Positions 1-5,189 of a stretch of 7,771 nt of DNA are shown one piece after another (the stretch's first letter is position 1; each line of letters starts with the position of its first letter). The stretch lies in NCBI GenBank assembly GCA_021787775.1, contig JAJYLK010000049.1, positions 1-7,771 on the forward strand. The letters run 5' to 3'. The position numbers were made by a program, and so were the translations under genes. The DNA comes from Actinomycetes bacterium. Its GTDB lineage: Bacteria > Actinomycetota > Thermoleophilia > BMS3ABIN01. The notes beneath the pieces are model-generated. The model made no database searches, was not told the origin of the DNA, and saw only the letters and a list, made by a program, of their open reading frames with translations.

Positions 1-1
1 G

Positions 2-991
2 AGTTCCGAGGGCGGCGGTTTCAGCGTCTCCCCCATGTCTGTGAGCCTGATCCCGAAGCTGGAAGCGATGGACGGCGTACAGGTGGCCTCGGCTACCATC
101 AGCGTCCTTTTCGACAAGCAGCAGGGCGCTTCCTTCGGTGTCCCCGACCTGATCAACGCCTCTGATCTGCGGGGGCAGAACGTGGAGAGCTTCAAGGTCT
201 CTTACGCCCAGGGGCGTCCGCTGAAGCCCGGCGACGCCGGCAAGGCGGTGATCGGCTCCGACATGGTCCGGAAACTGAATGCACAGATCGGCAGCACCAT
301 CAAAGTGCGCGGGCGCGATTTCGAGGTGGTCGGCATCCTTGACAAGACGCTCACTATCCCCGACAACTCGGTGGAAATCCCCTTCAGGGACGCGCAGGCG
401 ATCCTGTACAACGATCTGCCGGACCTCGTCAGGTCGCGGCTCGATTCCACTCAGCTGGCAACCGGCGCCACCGTCTATCCCAAGCCCGGCGTTGATCCCA
501 ACCGGCTGGCCCAGCAGATCAGCGACAGGTTCCCCGGCTACCAGGCGGTCGGGCCGGAGAAGTTCCAGGAGCAGGTGACCAACTCCACGCGGATCTTCAC
601 TACGATCGTCTTCGGCGTGGCGCTGATCTCGCTGCTGGTGGGCGGCCTTTCGGTGATCAACACCATGACCATGTCGGTTTACGAGCGCACCCGCGAGGTG
701 GGTATCCGCAAATCGCTGGGCGCCTCGGACGCGCGCATCATCCGTCAGTTTCTGGGCGAGTCGGCGTTCATCGGCGGCGTCGGTGGCGTCACCGGGCTGG
801 CGCTCGGCTGGCTGTTCACCCTGGCGGCCAACCGCGCCGGCGAATCATCCGGGACGGAGGTGTTCCTGCTGACCTCGCGCCTGGCGATCGGCTCGGTGCT
901 TTTTGCAATCGTGCTCGGCGTCATCAGCGGCCTCTATCCATCCTGGCATGCGGCCCGGCTGAACCCGGTGAAGGCTTTGCGTTATGAGTAA
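2..991 (+). CDS. ABC transporter permease, FtsX/MacB family (5' end cut by window)
   Basis: The reading frame is open from base 2 to TAA at 989-991, giving 329 visible residues. An ATG at 35 lies inside the frame but has no Shine-Dalgarno sequence, and the residues before it continue the same domain, so the real start lies upstream. The first ~180 visible residues look like the soluble extracytoplasmic MacB core domain. They are followed by a membrane segment (IFTTIVFGVALISLLVGG) and the FtsX hallmark SVYERTREVGIRKSLGA, which is the cytoplasmic coupling region. Two more membrane segments follow, ending in the typical SGLYPSWHAARLNPVKALRYE-type tail. This is the permease half of a type VII ABC system (MacB, LolCE and FtsX relatives), which transmits force across the membrane rather than forming a classic channel. 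The ATPase gene overlaps its end by 8 nt. The substrate cannot be told from sequence; macrolide, peptide and lipoprotein roles occur in the family. Confidence 0.93.
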   Translation, partial: SSEGGGFSVSPMSVSLIPKLEAMDGVQVASATISVLFDKQQGASFGVPDLINASDLRGQNVESFKVSYAQGRPLKPGDAGKAVIGSDMVRKLNAQIGSTIKVRGRDFEVVGILDKTLTIPDNSVEIPFRDAQAILYNDLPDLVRSRLDSTQLATGATVYPKPGVDPNRLAQQISDRFPGYQAVGPEKFQEQVTNSTRIFTTIVFGVALISLLVGGLSVINTMTMSVYERTREVGIRKSLGASDARIIRQFLGESAFIGGVGGVTGLALGWLFTLAANRAGESSGTEVFLLTSRLAIGSVLFAIVLGVISGLYPSWHAARLNPVKALRYE

Positions 992-1721
992 CGATGTGAG
1001 GGGTGAAGCCCAGAGTCAGGCACAAAGCGGCGACGCGCTGTTGCGGGCGCTGGACCTGCACAAGACCTACGAGCTGGGAAAGGAAAACCTGGTGCACGCC
1101 CTGCGCGGCGCCTCTCTGGACGTCGCCGCGGGCGAGATGCTGGCGATCATGGGACCGTCCGGATCGGGCAAGTCGACGATCATGCACATCATGGGCTGCC
1201 TGGACAACCCCGACCGCGGCGAGATATGGCTTCGCGGGCGGCGTGTCGACGATCTGAAAAGCCGCCAGCTCAACCGCCTGCGCAGCAAAGAGGTAGGCTT
1301 CATCTTCCAGGGCTTCAATCTGATCCCGACCTACACGGCGCTGGAGAACGTGGCGCTGGCCGGGGAATACGCCGGCATGTCGCGGCGCCGGGCCAAGGCG
1401 GTCGCCGCCGAGGCGCTGGCGGGCATCGGCCTCGGCAAGCGGCTGCGCCATCATCCGAGCGAGCTGTCCGGGGGACAGCAGCAGCGTGTGGCGATCGCCC
1501 GCGCCCTGGTCAACGAGCCCGGCGTCGTGCTCGGGGATGAGCCGACCGGCGATCTGGACACGGCCACTTCGCATGAGATCATGGGCATGATGCGGGAGAT
1601 CAACCAGTCCACCGGCACCACGTTCGTGCTGGTGACGCACAACCCCGAGGTCGCGGCGGCATGCGACCGCAAGGTGTGCATGCGTGACGGGATCGTTCTG
1701 GAAGAAGATATTTGCGACTGA
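984..1721 (+). CDS. ABC transporter ATP-binding protein, MacB/LolD family
   Basis: This 245-residue nucleotide-binding subunit is the partner of the preceding permease. All motifs are present: Walker A GPSGSGKST (57-65), Q-loop Gln109 in FIFQGFNLIP, signature LSGGQ (161-165), Walker B VVLGDE with catalytic Glu186, D-loop GDLD, and switch His219 in LVTHN. The phrase FNLIPTYTALENV is typical of the MacB/LolD/FtsE group. A small deviation is Gly184 before the Walker B Asp, where Ala is usual; it should be tolerated. The ATG at 984 overlaps the permease stop (TAA 989-991). A weak purine stretch (GGTGAAGG) lies just upstream, so translation is probably coupled. The first ~18 residues, before the domain starts, are hydrophilic and non-conserved. 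Two identical complexes would each pair an ATPase with a permease to form the dimeric exporter. Confidence 0.95.
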   Translation: MSNDVRGEAQSQAQSGDALLRALDLHKTYELGKENLVHALRGASLDVAAGEMLAIMGPSGSGKSTIMHIMGCLDNPDRGEIWLRGRRVDDLKSRQLNRLRSKEVGFIFQGFNLIPTYTALENVALAGEYAGMSRRRAKAVAAEALAGIGLGKRLRHHPSELSGGQQQRVAIARALVNEPGVVLGDEPTGDLDTATSHEIMGMMREINQSTGTTFVLVTHNPEVAAACDRKVCMRDGIVLEEDICD

Positions 1722-1741
1722 GAGGCCTGCCGGGCAGCCTC
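1722..1741. terminator. Hairpin between convergent genes (possible bidirectional terminator)
   Basis: The 21 nt between the stop of the ABC ATPase gene (TGA 1719-1721) and the stop of the ribonuclease gene on the other strand (1743-1745) fold almost completely into one hairpin. GAGG 1722-1725 pairs with CCTC 1738-1741, and CTGC 1727-1730 pairs with GCAG 1734-1737, leaving a bulged C1726 and a CGG loop. Neither side carries a T-run, so it is not a textbook intrinsic terminator. It may act as a U-tract-poor terminator or a 3'-end stabiliser for both transcripts. The pairing is seen in the sequence; the function is inferred. Confidence 0.42.
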
Positions 1742-1742
1742 C

Positions 1743-3563
1743 TCAGCGCGCCGGCTCCAGCTCCACTTTCCCCCGCAGCTTGTCGATGCGTACAACCCTG
1801 ACGCTGATACGGTCGCCCAGGCGCCAGCTGCGCCCGTGGCGGCGTCCGACCAGCGAGCCGCCTTTCTCACTGATGGCGAAGTAGTCACCCCACAGCCGCC
1901 GCGCCGGCACATAGCCTTCGTAGATGCTTTCGAAGCGGACAAACAGGCCCGAGGGGATGACACTGACGATCTCGCCCTCGAATCGGCTGTCCCACCCCTC
2001 CTCGAACAGCAGCCGGTCCAGCAGGAAAGCCAGGGCGACGTCATCGCCCAGATGCTCGGCCGCCGCCGCGCGCCGCTCCGCCTCCGAACTTTCCAGTGCC
2101 GTCTCGGCCAGCGTCAGCCGGTCGCAGCTGAAATCCTCCAGATGGAGCTCCTTGAGCAACGCCCGGTGGGTCACCAGGTCGGGGTAGCGCCGGATGGGCG
2201 AGGTGAAGTGCAGATACGCCGGTGAAGCCAGTCCGAAATGGCCCAGGTTGTCTTCCAGGTAGCGAGCCTGTTTGAGCGAGCGCAGGACTATCTCACCGAA
2301 GGCCGCGCGGCTGCGCTGCTGTTCGCTGAGCACGCCTGGCAGGGATTTCAGCAGCTCGCGGATGGCCTCGCCGGCCTGGCGGGAGGTGCCCCGCGTGAGC
2401 GAAAAGGGCGGCGTCGGCACGCCCAGATCTTCCAGCATGTCAAAAAGGGCGTCCACGGCCGCCGGGTCCGGCTCTTCATGCACGCGGTAGATGCACTCTG
2501 CTTGCCGGCGCTCCAGGAAGCCGGCGACAGCTTCATTGGTGGCGATCATGAATTCCTCGATCAGGGCGTGCGATTCCGATTCCGGCCGCGGCCGGGCGCC
2601 CAGGATCTCGCCCGCAGCTGACAGCCGGAACTCCGGCTCGAAGGTGCTGATGGCCATGGCGCCGCGGGCGTGGCGGGAATCGCGCAGCGCTGTTGCCAGC
2701 CGGCGGCTGCGGTCCAGCAGCGCCGCGATATTCGCCGGCAGGCCGGCCGTGCCGGTTCTGCCACGATTTCCCTGTTCCTGCCCGGTCGTGCCCGGCTCGC
2801 CGGTAACCGCACCGGGGCCCGGAAAATAATCGTCGACCTCGTTGTAGGTCAGCCTTCTGCTGCTGCGGATAAGGCTGCGGTGGAAACCGGTCTTCCTCAG
2901 CACGGGCGCTGCCGTGCCGTGGAAGCCGAACACCATCTCCACCGTGACGCATTTGCGTTCCGCCCCCGGCCTCAGGCTGCAGACGTCGCTGGAAAGCTGC
3001 TCGGGCAGCATCGGCTCCATCGCTACCGGCAGGTAGACGCTCACCGCCTTGCGCGCCGCCTGCCTGTCGATGGCGGAGCCGTCTTTGACAAAGTAGCTGA
3101 CATCGGCGATGTGGACATGCAGTGTGACCTCCCCGGCGCCCGGACCGTCTTCCAGCGAGATGGCGTCATCGAAATCACGGGCCTCGTCGGGGTCGATCGT
3201 CACCGAGACCAGATGGGTGAGGTCCACGCGGCCGTGATCACGTCTGCCGGCCAGCGCCTCCGCGCTCCGTGCCTCCACCAGCGCCCGGGAGCCGAAGCCG
3301 CGCGGGATCTGGTGCCAGACAAGGATGGCCTCCATGATCGCCGGCAGCGAGTCTGATTTGCCGAGGCTGCGCACGACCTCGCCGCGGCCGCGTCCGGCCG
3401 GCCTGAGCAGCACCAGCTCGCCCGCCCGGGCGCCGCTCAGAGATTTGCGGCCGACAAAGACGCTGTTCTCGTCGCCGAAAGCAGCTTCGGCCTCGAAGAG
3501 CTTGCCGCGTTTGCGCAGCACCGCGATCCTGGGGAATTCGGCTGTTTCGGCGCTCCTGCTCAT
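1743..3563 (-). CDS. RNB-domain exoribonuclease (RNase II/R family)
   Basis: This 606-residue protein is predicted to be a 3'-to-5' processive exoribonuclease. Residues ~10-90 resemble a single short OB-like region, so it lacks the full pair of N-terminal cold-shock domains of E. coli RNase II/R. The RNB catalytic domain (~112-470) has TIDPDEARDFDDA with the four metal-binding aspartates 124, 130, 132 and 133 in the same spacing as E. coli RNase II D201/D207/D209/D210. It also has the signature FTSPIRRYPDLVTHRAL (453-469) with the conserved arginines. An S1 RNA-binding domain closes the protein (~526-605). Residues 247-274 form an unusual Gly/Thr/Pro-rich insert inside the RNB domain. I chose the ATG at 3563 because it lies 28 nt after the ctpA stop. 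The frame stays open further upstream to 3749, but that part overlaps ctpA and is Ser/Thr/Arg/Pro junk. No strong ribosome binding site is visible, so translation is probably coupled to ctpA. RNase II and RNase R cannot be told apart here. Confidence 0.93.
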   Translation of the reverse strand: MSRSAETAEFPRIAVLRKRGKLFEAEAAFGDENSVFVGRKSLSGARAGELVLLRPAGRGRGEVVRSLGKSDSLPAIMEAILVWHQIPRGFGSRALVEARSAEALAGRRDHGRVDLTHLVSVTIDPDEARDFDDAISLEDGPGAGEVTLHVHIADVSYFVKDGSAIDRQAARKAVSVYLPVAMEPMLPEQLSSDVCSLRPGAERKCVTVEMVFGFHGTAAPVLRKTGFHRSLIRSSRRLTYNEVDDYFPGPGAVTGEPGTTGQEQGNRGRTGTAGLPANIAALLDRSRRLATALRDSRHARGAMAISTFEPEFRLSAAGEILGARPRPESESHALIEEFMIATNEAVAGFLERRQAECIYRVHEEPDPAAVDALFDMLEDLGVPTPPFSLTRGTSRQAGEAIRELLKSLPGVLSEQQRSRAAFGEIVLRSLKQARYLEDNLGHFGLASPAYLHFTSPIRRYPDLVTHRALLKELHLEDFSCDRLTLAETALESSEAERRAAAAEHLGDDVALAFLLDRLLFEEGWDSRFEGEIVSVIPSGLFVRFESIYEGYVPARRLWGDYFAISEKGGSLVGRRHGRSWRLGDRISVRVVRIDKLRGKVELEPAR

Positions 3564-3591
3564 GGGATCTGCGGCAGCGTTCCGGCGGCGG

Positions 3592-4788
3592 TTACGGCGC
3601 CAGCAGGGCCAGGCCGCGGTCGATGACCTCGTCGTTGGGCGTGTTGGGATCGTCGGTGGCGGGGACGTCCGGCTGGATGCCGATCTTGTTGATGTTGGCG
3701 CCACTGGGGGTGTAGTAACTGCCTGAGGTGTACTTGAGGGCGCCGCCATTGGAGAGCGGGGCGAGGTCCTGCACCACGCCCTTGCCGAACGTCTTTTCGC
3801 CGATCAGGGTGCCGCGGTGGTCGTCCTTGACGGCGCCGGCGACGATTTCGGAAGCGCTGGCGGTGTTGCCGTTAACGAGCAGCACCAGCGGGATCGAGGC
3901 GTTCGCATCTCCCCGGGCGCTGAAAGTCTGGGTGCCGGAATCACGGCTGCCGACGGAGACGATCGTCCCGTTGGGAATGAAAACGCTGGCAACGTTCACC
4001 GCCTCATCCAGCAGGCCGCCGCCGTTATCGCGCAGATCGAGGATAACCCCCTGGGCGCCGCCTTTCACCAGATTGTCCAGAGCCGCCCGCACCTTGGCGC
4101 CGGCGTCGACCGAGAACTGTTCCAGTTTGATATAGGCGATTTTTTTGCCATCATGATCGAGCATCTTGTCGGTGACGATTGGCATTTCCAGCGACTGGCG
4201 CACCACCGATTTGTCGAACTCCTGCGTGCCGCGGCGCAGATGCAGCGTCACCGGGGTGCCGGCCGCCCCCCTGACCATGGCGGCCGCATCGTCCGGCGCC
4301 TTGCCGGCGACGGGCTGGCCGTCTACCGCAAGAATGATGTCGCCGGCCCGGATGTCCGCCTGCTGCGCCGGCGATTGGGCGATGACGCCGATGACCACGA
4401 GCTGGCCGTTCTTGGGCTCCAGCGTCACGCCGATGCCGACGAAAGTGCCCTGGGTGTGATCGTTGAACGTTTTGTAGGCATTCGGATCCAGGTAAACTGA
4501 ATAGGGATCGTTGAGGCTGGCCACCATGCCGTTGATGGCGTTGGTTTCCAGGCTGGAATTATCGACCGGCTGGTAATAACTCTGGTCGAGGATCCCTTCG
4601 ATCTGCTGCTCCAGCTGCATGAGATTGTCGCCAGGGAAGAAAAAAGTGCGGACACTTTCAGGAAGGATGCCGACCAGCGGCGAGAGCCGACTGTAATGAC
4701 CGGCGAAAAAAACCCCCAGGATTAGACCGAAGATGAAGGCGATCCAGACGGCGAACGCGATGAGAAAAACCCTTAAACCACTTGGCAT
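3592..4788 (-). CDS. ctpA: S41-family carboxy-terminal processing protease (CtpA-like)
   Basis: This 398-residue serine protease is anchored in the membrane and faces outward; the family trims or degrades cell-envelope and exported proteins. An N-terminal membrane anchor spans about residues 7-31 (VFLIAFAVWIAFIFGLILGV). A helical region follows, with GMVASLNDPYSVYLDP just before the PDZ domain (~113-190), which includes the GIGVTLEPKNG start and the RAGDIILAVDG motif. The S41 core (~200-375) contains the substrate-side motif DLRDNGGGLLDEAV. The catalytic Ser311 is in TASASEIVAGA and the general-base Lys336 in GEKTFGKGVVQ. Their 25-residue spacing equals that of E. coli Prc S430/K455. The conserved Gln340 is also present, so the enzyme should be active. 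Length and layout are typical of CtpA/CtpB. The ATG is preceded in frame by a stop codon and has no Shine-Dalgarno sequence. The ribonuclease gene follows 28 nt downstream, indicating one operon. Confidence 0.95.
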   Translation of the reverse strand: MPSGLRVFLIAFAVWIAFIFGLILGVFFAGHYSRLSPLVGILPESVRTFFFPGDNLMQLEQQIEGILDQSYYQPVDNSSLETNAINGMVASLNDPYSVYLDPNAYKTFNDHTQGTFVGIGVTLEPKNGQLVVIGVIAQSPAQQADIRAGDIILAVDGQPVAGKAPDDAAAMVRGAAGTPVTLHLRRGTQEFDKSVVRQSLEMPIVTDKMLDHDGKKIAYIKLEQFSVDAGAKVRAALDNLVKGGAQGVILDLRDNGGGLLDEAVNVASVFIPNGTIVSVGSRDSGTQTFSARGDANASIPLVLLVNGNTASASEIVAGAVKDDHRGTLIGEKTFGKGVVQDLAPLSNGGALKYTSGSYYTPSGANINKIGIQPDVPATDDPNTPNDEVIDRGLALLAP

Positions 4789-4794
4789 AGAGGT

Positions 4795-4823
4795 AGCCTA
4801 GCTACTTTAAGACCCGGTTGCAA
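4795..4823 (-). promoter_or_regulatory. Putative promoter of ctpA, possibly giving a leaderless mRNA
   Basis: On the minus strand, TTGCAA (4818-4823) and TAGGCT (4795-4800) are separated by exactly 17 nt, a sigma70-like arrangement (-35 TTGaca, -10 TAnnnT). Only 6 nt lie between the -10 box and the ATG of ctpA at 4788, so transcription would start at or next to the start codon. This agrees with the absence of a Shine-Dalgarno sequence before that ATG. The -10 box is only a partial match, so the call is moderate. Confidence 0.4.
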
Positions 4824-4843
4824 CAGGCGCCGTGCTCGATACC

Positions 4844-4873
4844 TTGACAGCCTAAGGCCCGAAGGTATTTAAT
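4844..4873 (+). promoter_or_regulatory. Putative sigma70-type promoter for the leader and YeeE gene
   Basis: A perfect -35 box TTGACA (4844-4849) is followed after 18 nt by TTTAAT (4868-4873), five of six bases matching TATAAT. Transcription would begin near 4880. That gives either a leader of roughly 310 nt before the YeeE start at 5190 or a separate small RNA. No other equally good promoter is visible between here and 5190. The reading is from motif match only. Confidence 0.5.
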
Positions 4874-4883
4874 ATTTGTACCG

Positions 4884-5015
4884 TCTAGGGTAGGATGCGC
4901 TTTCCGGGATGTGGGGGGGAGTTCCTGGGCGGCCGCCGGGGTCGAACACAAGCCAGATCTACCAGGTAAGCCACCCTTTGGGGTTTCCTCATTTTCCCGT
5001 AGCGGATATCTAGGG
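4884..5015 (+). repeat. Pair of direct TCTAGGG repeats flanking the candidate RNA
   Basis: TCTAGGG occurs at 4884-4890 and again at 5009-5015, 125 nt apart, each followed within a few bases by a TA-containing stretch. They bracket the candidate folded leader and may simply be part of its closing stem. As a 7-mer repeat it could also be chance. Confidence 0.3.
4885..5013 (+). ncRNA. Candidate structured leader RNA upstream of YeeE gene
   Basis: A set of nested complementary segments can close one domain just after the predicted start of transcription. CTAG 4885-4888 pairs with CTAG 5010-5013, CGCT 4898-4901 with AGCG 5001-5004, and CGGGA 4905-4909 with TCCCG 4995-4999. Inside this, CCTGG 4924-4928 can pair with CCAGG 4962-4966, and ACCC 4973-4976 with GGGT 4981-4984 around a TTTG loop. 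The result resembles a multi-branch riboswitch or regulatory leader, with a junction holding a purine-rich strand (seven Gs at 4912-4918). The individual helices are short, and GC-rich DNA yields such pairings by chance, so this is a hypothesis. It matches no riboswitch consensus that I recognise. Confidence 0.22.
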
Positions 5016-5034
5016 CTATTCAGGAGCATGCAGC

Positions 5035-5048
5035 TCCGGCGCGCCGGA
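5035..5048. repeat. 14-bp perfect palindrome TCCGGCGCGCCGGA
   Basis: TCCGGCGCGCCGGA reads identically on both strands. It sits about 155 nt before the YeeE start and downstream of the predicted rightward promoter. It could be a dyad operator for a homodimeric regulator, or act in RNA as part of a tight GC hairpin. No family of regulator can be assigned from the bases. Confidence 0.4.
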
Positions 5049-5073
5049 CGGTCGTGGGGTAAGGGGAGGAAGT

Positions 5074-5106
5074 ATGAAGGCACACCCCCGGATAAATTCT
5101 TTCTAA
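5074..5106 (+). CDS. Possible 10-codon leader peptide ORF
   Basis: A strong ribosome binding sequence, AAGGGGAGGA (5061-5070), stands 3 nt before ATG 5074. The frame reads MKAHPRINSF and stops at TAA 5104-5106. It lies in the presumed leader of the YeeE gene, 83 nt before that start codon. Short leader peptides can couple translation to downstream expression, but no run of a regulatory codon is present and no clear attenuator with a T-run follows (only CCGGTTTT at 5121-5128). The evidence is the ribosome binding site alone, so it may be spurious. Confidence 0.2.
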   Translation: MKAHPRINSF

Positions 5107-5173
5107 GCGGGCGCACACGGCCGGTTTTACGTGTAGAATTCCCGATGATTTTTTAGATGCCGGTAGAACACTT

Positions 5174-5187
5174 AAGGAGGACGGAGG
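5174..5187 (+). promoter_or_regulatory. Tandem Shine-Dalgarno that decides the YeeE start
   Basis: AAGGAGG at 5174-5180 stands 9 nt before ATG 5190, and a second GGAGG at 5183-5187 stands 2 nt before it. The first has ideal spacing; the second is too close for that ATG. The in-frame ATG at 5157 has no such sequence ahead of it, so 5190 is preferred. Confidence 0.8.
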
Positions 5188-5189
5188 AT

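Larger units (their letters stand above)
4789..5189. other. 400-nt divergent intergenic region without a convincing long gene
   Basis: This stretch separates ctpA (leftward) from the YeeE transporter gene (rightward). It holds the putative ctpA promoter, a rightward promoter at 4844-4873, a candidate folded RNA at 4885-5013, a 14-bp palindrome at 5035-5048 and a 10-codon ORF at 5074-5106. Short palindromes are dense here: GCGGCCGC, AGATCT, GATATC, GCATGC and GAATTC all occur between 4929 and 5141. A 5156-ending frame from GTG 4911 and an antisense frame 4802-5116 are open, but they lack a ribosome binding site and any recognisable protein character. I see no tRNA, tmRNA, SRP RNA or known riboswitch consensus that I can defend. 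Confidence 0.7.

Noticed and set aside
924..1640. Long antisense frame (238 codons) opposite the ABC ATPase gene
   Set aside because: It mirrors a gene with complete Walker A, signature and Walker B motifs; its own product has no recognisable character, as expected from GC-rich codon bias.
2670..3356. Plus-strand frame of 228 codons opposite the ribonuclease gene
   Set aside because: It is a shadow of the RNB coding sequence; the minus strand carries the catalytic motifs, and no ribosome binding site precedes the frame.
3564..3749. Upstream extension of the ribonuclease frame by 62 residues to 3749
   Set aside because: It overlaps the end of ctpA and reads as Ser/Thr/Pro/Arg-rich shadow sequence; the ATG at 3563 fits the operon spacing and the domain start.
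4905..4925. 6C-type RNA suggested by seven consecutive Cs on the minus strand
   Set aside because: That RNA needs two hairpins with C-rich loops; only one C-run is present and it does not lie in a hairpin loop.
4930..5000. tRNA- or tmRNA-like element suggested by GGGTCGAAC at 4939-4947
   Set aside because: There is no matching T-stem, no acceptor stem and no anticodon arm on either strand, and no tag-peptide frame.
4929..5141. Cloning polylinker or vector remnant, because NotI-, BglII-, EcoRV-, SphI-, AscI- and EcoRI-like sites occur close together
   Set aside because: The sites are spread over more than 200 nt with ordinary sequence between, no vector sequence is seen, and GC-rich DNA with an AT-rich patch can give them by chance.
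4911..5156. 81-codon plus-strand frame from GTG 4911 in the divergent intergenic region
   Set aside because: There is no ribosome binding site and no domain-like or membrane pattern, and it spans the palindromes and candidate RNA helices.
5157..5189. Upstream in-frame ATG at 5157 as the start of the transporter gene
   Set aside because: It has no Shine-Dalgarno sequence and adds 11 charged residues, while ATG 5190 has AAGGAGG at ideal spacing.
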